Both the position numbers and the translations under genes were made by a program. Positions 17,153 to 24,801 of a stretch of DNA of 64,000 bases are shown one piece after another. Location: assembly GCA_016711205.1 (NCBI GenBank), contig JADJTM010000002.1, positions 124,001-188,000 of the forward strand. The letters run 5' to 3'. The notes under the pieces were generated by a model. That model ran no database searches, was not told the origin of the DNA, and was given only the letters and a program-made list of their open reading frames with translations. This stretch comes from Micropruina sp. (GTDB taxonomy: Bacteria > Actinomycetota > Actinomycetes > Propionibacteriales > Propionibacteriaceae). Each line of letters opens with the position of its first letter. The stretch's first letter is position 1.

Positions 17153-18417
17153 GCGCAGGGGTGATGCTGGCCGAGGTGGCTCGCGACGGCGACTACCTGC
17201 TCGCGACCTATGTGCTGGAACTGCCGGCCGACACCGATCCGTGGGCGCGGGTCTCGCGGTTCGCGGTGGGCCAGACCACGGGCACCTGGGTCGAGGTGCC
17301 GGGGCTGACAGGCGAGTTGCGGGCTGCGCATGAGGGCCGCGTGGTGCAGGTGCTGCCGGTGCCGGCCGCCGACACCACCACGCACGCCGGCGGCGACACG
17401 ATCAGCTATCTGGCCACGCTGGCCTATCCGGTTGTTAACTTCGGGGCGTCGCTGCCGCAGCTGTTGAACACGCTGATCGGCAACGACGCGTCCACCTCGG
17501 TGGAGGCCAAGCTGGTCGATCTGCAGTTACCGGGCGCGCTGGAGAGTGGCTTCGGCGGGCCTCGGTTCGGCATCGCCGGGGTGCGTGAGCTGACCGGGGT
17601 GCACGATCGTCCGCTGCTGCTGAACATGCTCAAGCCGTGCACGGGGTTGTCGCCCGAGGCGGCGGCGCAGGTGTTCGAGGCGACGGCGCTCGGCGGGATC
17701 GACCTGATCAAGGACGACGAGCTGATGGGCAACACCGAGTACTCCACGGTGCTGCGCCGGGTGGAGCTGTTCACCGCCGCGGCCGAGCGCGCGTGTCGGA
17801 GCACCGGGGTGCGGACCATCTACCTGCCCAACGTCTCCGACCGTCCGGACCGGATGCTGCAGACGGCGAAGCGGGCCGTCGAGGCCGGTGCGCGGGCCTT
17901 GATGGTGGCGTACACGACCGTCGGCCTGGGCGCGGTCGAGATGCTGGCGGACGAGGTCGGGGTTCCGATATTGGGGCACTTCGCCGGCGCCGCCCCGCTG
18001 TACGAGGGACCACGGACGGGCATCAGCGCGCCGCTGGCGACCGGACTGTTCCCACGGCTGGCCGGCGCCGACCTGGCCCTGGTGGTCTCCCCCTACGGCG
18101 GCTACCCGATCACCCGGCTGCAGTACCTGCGCACCGCCCATCAGCTGGCGCTGCCCCGTCCACACCTCAAGCCGGCCATGCCGGTGATCGGCGGCGGTGT
18201 GCACCCGGGCACGGTGGCGCGCTTCGTCGGCGAACTGGGCAGCGACATCGTGCTGGGGGTCGGGGGCGCGATCCAGGGCCATCCGGACGGGGCCGCCGCG
18301 GGCGTCCGGGCGATGCGGCAGGCGGTGGACGCCGCATTGGCCGGCGTCAGCGCCGAGGACTCGGCCAAGGAGCACTCCGAACTGGCCATCGCCCTGGAAC
18401 TGTGGGGCAGCCTGTAA
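17149..18417 (+). CDS. RuBisCO-like protein (form IV-type)
   Basis: A 422-residue protein with the RuBisCO large-chain fold: an N-terminal alpha/beta domain (1-140) and a barrel. The metal/carbamate motif GGIDLIKDDE has Lys188-Asp-Asp-Glu191, and Lys162 matches the proton-abstracting lysine 26 residues earlier, the same spacing as in RuBisCO. RLAGAD (303-308) and VGGAIQGHP (371-379) also match. Missing are the second lysine of KPK (here K-P-C), the His that follows RLAGAD in RuBisCO, and the loop-6 lysine (no Lys near 315-325). It therefore cannot be a carboxylase; enolase, isomerase or retro-aldol-like chemistry on a sugar phosphate is more likely. Its neighbours (kinases, HAD, aldolase) agree. 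Confidence 0.85.
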   Translation: MSAGVMLAEVARDGDYLLATYVLELPADTDPWARVSRFAVGQTTGTWVEVPGLTGELRAAHEGRVVQVLPVPAADTTTHAGGDTISYLATLAYPVVNFGASLPQLLNTLIGNDASTSVEAKLVDLQLPGALESGFGGPRFGIAGVRELTGVHDRPLLLNMLKPCTGLSPEAAAQVFEATALGGIDLIKDDELMGNTEYSTVLRRVELFTAAAERACRSTGVRTIYLPNVSDRPDRMLQTAKRAVEAGARALMVAYTTVGLGAVEMLADEVGVPILGHFAGAAPLYEGPRTGISAPLATGLFPRLAGADLALVVSPYGGYPITRLQYLRTAHQLALPRPHLKPAMPVIGGGVHPGTVARFVGELGSDIVLGVGGAIQGHPDGAAAGVRAMRQAVDAALAGVSAEDSAKEHSELAIALELWGSL

Positions 18418-18431
18418 TCCGCGGCCAGGCC

Positions 18432-18930
18432 CGTCATCCCGGCGGTCCCGTCATCCCGGCGATCCCCGTCATCCCGGCGATCCCCGTCATCCCGGCGATC
18501 CCCGTCATCCCGGCGAATGCCGGGATCTCACCCGACCCCCGGAGATCCCGGGGCAAGCCCGGGATGACGAGCAGCCAACGTCCCGTGGCCATGGGGCTAC
18601 GTCATCCGGCATGACGGCCGTCCATCATCCCGGCGAACCCGTCATCCCGGCGAAAGCCGGGATCTCACCCGACCCCCGGAGATCCCGGGGCAAGCCCGGG
18701 ATGACGAACAGCCAGCGTCCCGTGCCCATGGGCTACGTCATCCGGCATGACGGCCATCCATCTGTCGACGCCGGCGAACCCCGTCATCCCGGCGAATGCC
18801 GGGATCTCACCCGACCCCGGAGATCCCGGGGCAAGCCCGGGATGACGAGCAGCCAACGTCCCGTGCCCACGGGCTACGTCCCGTGGCCATGGGCTACGTC
18901 ATCCGGCATGACGGCTGTCCGTCATCCCGG
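18432..18930. repeat. Large palindromic repeat array
   Basis: Begins with units starting CGTCATCCCGGC at 18432, 18449, 18467, 18485 and 18503 (18-bp period), then about three copies of a 137-142 bp composite unit starting at 18503, 18640 and 18782. Each composite holds a palindrome around GAATGCCGGGAT, a second hairpin GGAGATCCCGGGG.., and a ..GTCATCCGGCATGACGG.. segment. Sequence fills the space after the RuBisCO-like gene and overlaps the 3' end of the GIY-YIG gene. Confidence 0.85.
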
Positions 18931-19266
18931 GCTTCCCCCGGGATCTCTTCTGATCGCTGCGAGAACCTCAGGCGTCAGACCGATCGAAGGCGCCAGGTCC
19001 TCCCATGAGGGATTCATGGCGGCGACCAGGTCGTCCTTCCATGCTCGGCGCCAGTTCTTCAGCTGTTTTTCGCGCTCAATGGCGGCAACGATGCTGTCGC
19101 CGACTTCGTAGTAGACCAACTTGGTGCAGTGGTAACGCTGGGTGAAGCCCGGTTGTCGTCCGAGTTGGTGTTCGGCAACGCGGCGCAGCAGGTCGTTGGT
19201 CACCCCGACGTAGAGGACGTTGTTGCGCACGTTGCTCATCAGGTACACGAAGGCTTCTCGAACCAT
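18922..19266 (-). CDS. GIY-YIG nuclease domain protein
   Basis: A 114-residue single-domain protein: a (G/A)xVY..YVGV form of the GIY-YIG motif (FVYLMSN..LYVGVTNDLLRR), then FTQRY, LVYYE and the catalytic-side glutamate region IEREKQLKNWRRAWK. This type (often annotated as a UvrC-like or GIY-YIG nuclease) has no proven cell role. The gene sits between two repeat arrays. Its last residues, RDPGGSPG, and the TGA are encoded by the repeat core itself, so the gene end was shaped by repeat insertion or the gene moved with the repeats. ATG 19266 is the only sensible start. Confidence 0.8.
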   Translation of the reverse strand: MVREAFVYLMSNVRNNVLYVGVTNDLLRRVAEHQLGRQPGFTQRYHCTKLVYYEVGDSIVAAIEREKQLKNWRRAWKDDLVAAMNPSWEDLAPSIGLTPEVLAAIRRDPGGSPG

Positions 19267-19329
19267 GGCTGGACGCTAACCCGCCCTCACGACAGAATCG
19301 CCGCCGACGACGAGTTATCCACAGCCAGG

Positions 19330-19580
19330 TTCAAAGATCCCGGCATTCGCCGGGATGACGGGGCCCCAGGGGATGACAGGTAGCTCGTCATCCCGGGCTC
19401 GCCCGAGATCCCGGCATTCGCCGGATGACGGGGCTCGGGGGCTGACAGGTAGCTCGTCATCCCGGGCTCGCCCGAGATCCCGGCATTCGCCGGATGACGG
19501 GGCTCGGACAGGTGGCTCGTCATCCCGGGGTCGCCCGAGATCCCGGCATTCGCCGGGATGACGGGGCCCCGGGATGACGG
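19330..19580. repeat. Palindromic repeat array right of the GIY-YIG gene
   Basis: Three to four tandem copies, about 65 bp each, of a unit containing GATCCCGGCATTCGCCGG, GATGACGGGGCTCG and ACAGGTAGCTCGTCATCCC. The family is the same as at 18432 but in mostly opposite orientation. The 19267-19589 gap holds only this array and a lone TTATCCACA at 19314. Confidence 0.85.
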
Positions 19581-19589
19581 GCGGCCGGA

Positions 19590-20375
19590 TCAGGTGGCGG
19601 CGCGGACTTCGTCCACCGTGGCCAGGAAGTTCTCCGGCGCCAGTGCGCCCCGGCCCAGGAAGATGCCGTCCGGACGCTGCGCCGCATCGTTCGCTGCTTC
19701 CACGATGCCGGTGAAGGTGCCCACCACGGCGCTGCCGCCGTAGACGATGCGCGACGCGCGACGTCCGCGGGCGTGCAACAGTTCGCGGATCGCGCCGGTG
19801 GTCGCCGCGATGTGGTCGGCGGGTGCCGGCTCGGGTTGCCCGATCGCCCAGGTGGGTTCGTAGGCGATGATCACCGGAAAGTCGGCCGGCACGTCGGCGA
19901 GAATCACGTCCAGCTGCGGCGCGATCGCCACCTCGGGGTCGGCGCCGCGGGTCGGCTCGCCGGCGATCAGGATCGGGACGATGCCGTTGCGGGCCGCCGC
20001 GAGAGCCTTGCCGCGAAAGTCGTCCAGCGTCTCGCGCTGGTCGCGGACCCGTTCGGGGTGGCCGATCATCACCAGCCGGGCACCGAGGTCGGCGAGCACC
20101 TCGGCGGTGGTCTCACCGGTGTGCGCGCCGGGGCCGAAGCGTGAGACGTCCTGGGCGCCGATCAGCATGCCGGCCTCGACCAGGCCCGGCCCGACCGCGC
20201 CCAGCAGCGGGGCCGGCATGCACAGGTACGCCCCGTCGCCGCCACCGAGCTCGCCCAGCCCGGCCGAGACTATTCGGGCCCAGTTCAGCGACTCGGCCAA
20301 CCCCAGGTAGGCCTTGCTGCTCGCGCCGATCAGCACCGACGGCAGCGGTGCCACCGTGGGGAAGGCGTCACTCAC
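19590..20375 (-). CDS. Divergent triosephosphate-isomerase-family enzyme
   Basis: A 261-residue TIM-barrel isomerase. The catalytic Lys21, His106 (MIGHPER) and Glu173 (AYEPTWAIG) are all present, so it should be active. But the usual N-W-K reads S-S-K, and the C-terminal phosphate loop VGGASL reads LGRGAL. These changes resemble TPI homologues that isomerise other sugar phosphates, such as the EryH/LerI tetrulose-phosphate isomerases of erythritol catabolism, rather than housekeeping TpiA. GTG 20375 overlaps the HAD stop (GTGA). Third gene of the aldolase-HAD-isomerase operon. Confidence 0.85.
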   Translation of the reverse strand: MSDAFPTVAPLPSVLIGASSKAYLGLAESLNWARIVSAGLGELGGGDGAYLCMPAPLLGAVGPGLVEAGMLIGAQDVSRFGPGAHTGETTAEVLADLGARLVMIGHPERVRDQRETLDDFRGKALAAARNGIVPILIAGEPTRGADPEVAIAPQLDVILADVPADFPVIIAYEPTWAIGQPEPAPADHIAATTGAIRELLHARGRRASRIVYGGSAVVGTFTGIVEAANDAAQRPDGIFLGRGALAPENFLATVDEVRAAT

Positions 20376-21145
20376 GCGTCGTCCCCGAGAATGCGCTGTA
20401 ACGACTCGTAACTGATCAGCCCGTCGGCATCGCGGACGTCCTCGCCCGCCAGTACCTGCGCGGGGGCACCGGGCTCGCCCAGATCGCCGACCACCACCGA
20501 CGCCGCCGGGAACGGGTCGTCCACGGTGAAGTGGCTGACCGTCACGATGTGCTTGATGCCGGCCGCTTCCGCCGCCTTGGCGCCACTCTCGGAGTCCTCG
20601 ACGACGACCGCCTGATCGGGCCGCAGGCCGAGCTGCTCGAGCGCGTACAGGTAGATGTCGGGTGCCGGCTTCTTCGCCTGGACGATGTCGCCGCCGTAGA
20701 TGCCGAACAGCCGGTCCCTGGTGGCCTGGCCGAACACCGCCACCGCCACCGCCTCGACACTGGACACCGCCGAGGTGGACGCGATCGCGACCCGCCAACC
20801 GTGATCGAGGGCGTCCTCGACCAGCCGCCTGACGCCGGGCCGTCCCGGAATCCGGCCCGAGTTCACGATCTGCTGGTAGTCGTAGCTCTTGCGCCGGTGC
20901 ACCTCGGCGAGCAGCGAGTCCAGGTCGTCCGAACCGGGCAGCTCGAGTTCGGGATGCAGCGACAGGTAGTGCCGCATGCGTTCCTTGCCGCCACCCACCT
21001 TGAGCAGGTCGGCGTACTCGTCCTCGGACCAGCGGAACGGGTACCCGGCCTCTTCGAAAACCTGGTTGAACGCGACCAGGTGGCCGTCCTTCTCGGTGTC
21101 GGCCAGGACGCCGTCGCAGTCCAGGATCAGCGCGTGCTCGCTCAC
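20372..21145 (-). CDS. HAD hydrolase, beta-phosphoglucomutase/CbbY-like
   Basis: A 257-residue HAD subfamily IA protein. Motif I LILDCDGVLADTE, motif II ASTS, the KKPAPDIYLYAL motif III and motif IV VVEDSESG are all intact; the helical cap carries the ..KVGGGKERMRHY.. segment of CbbY-type phosphatases. It likely dephosphorylates a ketose bisphosphate or mutates a sugar phosphate. GTG 21145 overlaps the aldolase stop (GTGA), and its own stop overlaps the isomerase start, so the three are strictly coupled. Confidence 0.88.
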   Translation of the reverse strand: MSEHALILDCDGVLADTEKDGHLVAFNQVFEEAGYPFRWSEDEYADLLKVGGGKERMRHYLSLHPELELPGSDDLDSLLAEVHRRKSYDYQQIVNSGRIPGRPGVRRLVEDALDHGWRVAIASTSAVSSVEAVAVAVFGQATRDRLFGIYGGDIVQAKKPAPDIYLYALEQLGLRPDQAVVVEDSESGAKAAEAAGIKHIVTVSHFTVDDPFPAASVVVGDLGEPGAPAQVLAGEDVRDADGLISYESLQRILGDDA

Positions 21146-22008
21146 TTGTCGCCGTCCCGTCCGGTCGAGTGGAAGATGCCCGCGAACTCGATCAGCAGCG
21201 ACTTGGACGCGGCGATCATCGGCTCGAACAGCTTGGTCGGCTCCCACTTGTTGGTGGCCTCGCACTGCTTGAGGTACTCCAACGCCGACTGCATGTAGGC
21301 CCGCTTGAGTGCCGTGGAGATGTTGATCTTGGTGACGCCGGCGTCGATGAACTCGTCGAACTCGGCGTTGGTCAGCCCGGTGCCGCCGTGCAGCACCACC
21401 GGAATGTCGCTCAACGCCGCGATCTGACGCACCCGCTGCGGCAACAGCACCGGCTTGGCGGTGTACATGCCGTGCGCAGTACCCAGCTGCGGCGCCAGCA
21501 GGTCGGTGCCGGTCTCGCGGGCCACCTCGACCAGCTGCTCGACGGTGTAGGAGTGCTTCGCCAGGTCGGAGCCGACCCCGTCTTCGACCCCGATGATGTT
21601 CTCGATCTCGCTCTCTACGCTGACCCCGGCCGCGTGCGCCTCGGCACACACCTCCGCGGTCTCTTTGCGGGCCTGGTCGAGGTCGCGGTCGGACGCGTCG
21701 AACAGCACCGAGCTCCAGCCCTGCCTGATCGCCAGCGTGATCACCTCGCGGTCGGGGCAGTGGTCCAGATGCAGCGAGACCCCGACGGACGCGGCCTCGG
21801 CCGCCTCGCGGGCCGCGAAGTGCAGTAGCGCGGCGCCGGCCGACTTCACCGTCTTCACCGAGGTCTGCAGAATCACCGGCGAACCGATCGAGTCGGCGGC
21901 CTCGACGACCGCTTTGATCGTGAGCGGGTCCACGATGTTGATCGCGGGCACCGCGTAGCCCTTGCCCTTGGCCGCGGTGACCAGATCGAGGGTGTTGACG
22001 TATGGCAT
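21142..22008 (-). CDS. Class II (zinc) ketose-bisphosphate aldolase
   Basis: A 288-residue aldolase of the FbaA/GatY/KbaY family, which splits ketose-1-phosphates or bisphosphates to DHAP and an aldehyde. Catalytic Asp82 and zinc ligand His83 are in HLDHC; His179 (GTAHG) and His207 (VLHGGTGL) complete the site; KINIST is the phosphate-side motif. Length and lack of longer insertions favour a GatY/KbaY-like enzyme over glycolytic FbaA. ATG 22008 has AAGGAG upstream. The operon's promoter region contains operator site B (22055). Confidence 0.9.
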   Translation of the reverse strand: MPYVNTLDLVTAAKGKGYAVPAINIVDPLTIKAVVEAADSIGSPVILQTSVKTVKSAGAALLHFAAREAAEAASVGVSLHLDHCPDREVITLAIRQGWSSVLFDASDRDLDQARKETAEVCAEAHAAGVSVESEIENIIGVEDGVGSDLAKHSYTVEQLVEVARETGTDLLAPQLGTAHGMYTAKPVLLPQRVRQIAALSDIPVVLHGGTGLTNAEFDEFIDAGVTKINISTALKRAYMQSALEYLKQCEATNKWEPTKLFEPMIAASKSLLIEFAGIFHSTGRDGDK

Positions 22009-22054
22009 GAGACTCCTTCGGCTGACTCGACGCTGGGTCGGCAAACTCGTATGT

Positions 22055-22070
22055 ACAACTATAGACAACT
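22055..22070 (-). promoter_or_regulatory. HutC-type operator, site B
   Basis: Minus-strand AGTTGTCTATAGTTGT contains GTCTATAG, one mismatch from the GT-N-TA-N-AC core. It lies 47 nt upstream of the aldolase start and just past the end of the dehydrogenase gene. Confidence 0.5.
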
Positions 22071-22083
22071 AGGTGCTGCGTGG

Positions 22084-23127
22084 CTACTGCGGCGTGGTCC
22101 CCGCCACCTGGAAGACCACCTTGCGACCCTTGGCGACCAGATCGAGTCCATCGCTCCAGCGCTCCAGTGGCAAGACCTCGCTGATGAACGACTCGGCGTC
22201 GATCCGTCCGTCGGCCATCAGCCGCAGGGCGGTGCGGTAGCTCTGCGCGTTCTTGCCGCGGGAGCCGACGATCTCGTGCTCGCGGTTGACCAGCAGGTCG
22301 AAGTTGACCGGCGGATCGCCGTGGTACAGGGCGACCAGTACCAGGCGTCCACCGCGCTGAAGCATCGGCTGCAGCCGGGACGGCCACTCGTGCGCGGCCG
22401 AACACTCGAACGCCGAATGCGCCCCGTAGCCGTCGGTCAGCCCGGCGACGTAGGCACCGACGTCCACGCTGTCGCCGTCCAGCGCGTGGTCGGCGATGCC
22501 CCGATCGAGGGCGTCGGCGAGCTGAGCGGCGTGCCGGGAACGTCCGACCAGCACGGTGGTGGCGCCGACCTGGGTGGCGACGGCGCTGGTCAGCGCCCCG
22601 ATCGCGCCCGGCCCGGTGACGATCACCACCTCGCCGGCCAGGGACGGGCTGCGTTCGATCACCGCGTGCACGCAGATCGCCAGCGGCTCGGTCAGAGCCG
22701 CGGCCAGCAGCGAGACACCGTCGGGCAGCCTGTGCACGGCCAGTTCGGGCATCACCAGCGAATCGGCCAGCGCCCCGTCCGCGGTGGTGCCGATGCCTTT
22801 GCGGTGCGGGCAGCGCTGGTACTGCTCGGCGCGGCAGTAGCGGCAGGTGCCGCACAGGTACGCGTCGGTTTCGAAGGTGACCCGGTCGCCCACCGCCAGA
22901 TCTGCCCGCAGCCCGGGCCCCAGTTCCGCGACGATTCCGGACGCCTCGTGCCCCAGCGTGCGCGGAATCAGGCCGGCGAAGTGCCCGTCCAGAGCGCTTC
23001 GGTCAGTGCCGCAGACCCCCGCGAAGGCCACGTCGATCAGCACCTGTCCGGGCCCGGGTTGCGGTCGGGGGACGTCCCGCAGCTCGACGTTGCCGGGGCC
23101 GGGGGCGTACTTCACCAGGGCGCGCAT
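22084..23127 (-). CDS. Zinc-dependent medium-chain alcohol/polyol dehydrogenase
   Basis: A 347-residue MDR enzyme. The catalytic zinc site is CGTD (about residue 39) with GHEASG and later CVHA-side residues; the structural zinc is held by CGTCRYCRAEQYQRC; the NAD site includes IVTGPGAIGALTSAVA. The sequence is of the sorbitol/threonine/L-threitol dehydrogenase type and would oxidise a polyol to a ketose. It is divergent from the FGGY kinase across operator C (23173). ATG 23127 lacks a clear ribosome site. Confidence 0.85.
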   Translation of the reverse strand: MRALVKYAPGPGNVELRDVPRPQPGPGQVLIDVAFAGVCGTDRSALDGHFAGLIPRTLGHEASGIVAELGPGLRADLAVGDRVTFETDAYLCGTCRYCRAEQYQRCPHRKGIGTTADGALADSLVMPELAVHRLPDGVSLLAAALTEPLAICVHAVIERSPSLAGEVVIVTGPGAIGALTSAVATQVGATTVLVGRSRHAAQLADALDRGIADHALDGDSVDVGAYVAGLTDGYGAHSAFECSAAHEWPSRLQPMLQRGGRLVLVALYHGDPPVNFDLLVNREHEIVGSRGKNAQSYRTALRLMADGRIDAESFISEVLPLERWSDGLDLVAKGRKVVFQVAGTTPQ

Positions 23128-23167
23128 GGCGTCTTGGTAGCACGCTCCCGGAAGGTATGTCCACCCC

Positions 23168-23187
23168 TAGACATGTCTATACAAGAT
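23168..23187. promoter_or_regulatory. HutC-type operator, site C
   Basis: ATGTCTATACAAG contains GTCTATAC, an exact GT-N-TA-N-AC match, identical in its core to site A. It overlaps a perfect 12-bp palindrome TAGACATGTCTA (23168-23179). It sits between the divergent dehydrogenase and FGGY kinase genes. Confidence 0.65.
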
Positions 23188-23250
23188 CACTTAGCATCGC
23201 TGACACCGTGTACGCGCAGCGGAGCGCGTCCCGACCTCGAAAGAGTGCCC

Positions 23251-24798
23251 ATGCCCCAGTACCTGCTCGGCATCGATGCCGGAACCAGCGTGATCAAGGC
23301 CGCGATCTTCGATGAGCACGGCAACGAGCTCAGCCGCGGCGCCCACAACGTGCCGATCATCAACCCGACCACCTACATGGCCGAAGAAGACATGGACACC
23401 GTGTGGGTGGCCGCCACCCTCGCGATCCGCGACGCGATCGAGGGCTCCGCGGTGCACGCGTCCGAGATCGTCGCGATCTCGGCCACCGGCCAGGGCGACG
23501 GCACCTGGCTCGTCGATTCCGACGGCGAACCGGCCGGCCCCGCCTATCTGTGGACCGACGGGCGCGCCGCCGACATCATCGACACCTGGTACGCCGACGG
23601 CACGATCAGCAAGCAGTTCCAGATCTCGGGCCTGGGCCCGTACGCGGGCACCGCGTCGGCGCTGCTGCGCTGGCGGGTCGAGAACGAGCCCCAGATCCTC
23701 GAGGGCGCGACCAACCTGTGGTGCAAGGACTGGGTCGAGTACAAGCTGACCGGCGACCTTTCCACCGACCCCTCGGACGCGTCCTTGGCCGGCATCGACG
23801 TACGCACCCGCGACTGGTCCGACGAGGTGCTGACCCACCTGGGGCTGACCGTCGCCAAGCCGGTGCTGCCGGTGATCAAGTCCCCGATCACCCAGATCGG
23901 CGGCATCACCGCCGAGGCCGCCGGGCTGACCGGCCTGGTCGAGGGCACGCCGGTGTACAAGGGCCAGATGGACATCACCGCCTCGTCCCTGGGCGTGGGC
24001 GTGGCTCGTCCGGGCGACTGCATGGCGGTGATCGGCACCGCCGGAATCGTCACCGTCGCCACCTCCGACCTGGGCGACACCATCGAACCCGACGACGTCG
24101 GCTGGGTCATTCCGCATTCGCCGACCACCTGGATCCGGGCCCTGGGCATGAGCTCGTGCACCCCGAACGTCGACTGGTACCTGCGCGAGTTCGGCGGCTC
24201 CTTCCGGCGTGAGGCCGAGGCCCGCGGGCCGCAACTCACATTCTTCGAGTACCTGGACGAGGTCGTCCAGAGCGTGCCGGTCGGCTCGCGCGGCGTGATG
24301 TTCCACGGCTACACCGCCCCCGGCGGCGAGCGGGCGCCGTTCGTCAAGCCGTCCGCCCGGGCGTCATTCATCGGCATCACCGGTGCGCACACCCGCAACG
24401 ACCTGCTGCGCGCGGTCTATGAGGGTGTCGCCTACGGCATCCGCGACTGCCTGGACGCCATTCCGACAGAGGTCACGGTCGTCCGGATGGCCGGCGGCGG
24501 CGCCAACTCACCGGTGTGGGCGCAGATCTTCGCCGATGTGCTCGGCCGCAAGGTGGTGGTGCCGGCCGGCACCGAGTTCGGCGCCAAGGGGGCCGCGATC
24601 GTGGCCGGCGTGGGCATCGGCATGTTCGACAGCTACGAGCAGGGCGCCGACCACACCGTCAACATTCTGCGCAAGTACAAGCCCAAGAAGAAGAAGACCG
24701 CCCAGTACGACGAGTACTTCGCGATCTACAAGGAGTACCGCGAGGCCATGCCGCCGATCTGGGACAAGCTGCAGGCGATCACCCGGCGCGAGGGCTGA
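23251..24798 (+). CDS. FGGY-family carbohydrate kinase
   Basis: A 515-residue kinase: GIDAGTSVIKAAIFDE (N-terminal phosphate loop), SATGQGDGTWLVD, KGQMDITASSLG (catalytic Asp) and the ATP-side RMAGGGANSPVWAQIFADV. It belongs with the erythritol/xylulose/L-xylulose kinase branch rather than glycerol kinase. An unusual Lys-rich stretch KYKPKKKK lies near the C-terminus. The gene ends 3 nt before the next start and should be co-transcribed with the glycerol-1-phosphate-dehydrogenase-like gene. The substrate is unknown; a tetritol, tetrulose or pentulose is the best guess. Confidence 0.85.
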   Translation: MPQYLLGIDAGTSVIKAAIFDEHGNELSRGAHNVPIINPTTYMAEEDMDTVWVAATLAIRDAIEGSAVHASEIVAISATGQGDGTWLVDSDGEPAGPAYLWTDGRAADIIDTWYADGTISKQFQISGLGPYAGTASALLRWRVENEPQILEGATNLWCKDWVEYKLTGDLSTDPSDASLAGIDVRTRDWSDEVLTHLGLTVAKPVLPVIKSPITQIGGITAEAAGLTGLVEGTPVYKGQMDITASSLGVGVARPGDCMAVIGTAGIVTVATSDLGDTIEPDDVGWVIPHSPTTWIRALGMSSCTPNVDWYLREFGGSFRREAEARGPQLTFFEYLDEVVQSVPVGSRGVMFHGYTAPGGERAPFVKPSARASFIGITGAHTRNDLLRAVYEGVAYGIRDCLDAIPTEVTVVRMAGGGANSPVWAQIFADVLGRKVVVPAGTEFGAKGAAIVAGVGIGMFDSYEQGADHTVNILRKYKPKKKKTAQYDEYFAIYKEYREAMPPIWDKLQAITRREG

Positions 24799-24801
24799 TT
24801 G

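Noticed and set aside
17149..18417. True RuBisCO and Calvin cycle
   Set aside because: Loop-6 lysine and other carboxylase residues are absent and there is no phosphoribulokinase or small subunit.
18432..18930. CRISPR-like tandem repeats
   Set aside because: Units are 18 bp or about 140 bp with no unique spacers of even length and no cas genes; they belong to the dispersed palindrome family.
20372..22855. Very long leftward open frame across aldolase and dehydrogenase genes
   Set aside because: It is an antisense/out-of-frame reading; only its last 257 codons, the HAD gene, have homology and a coupled start.
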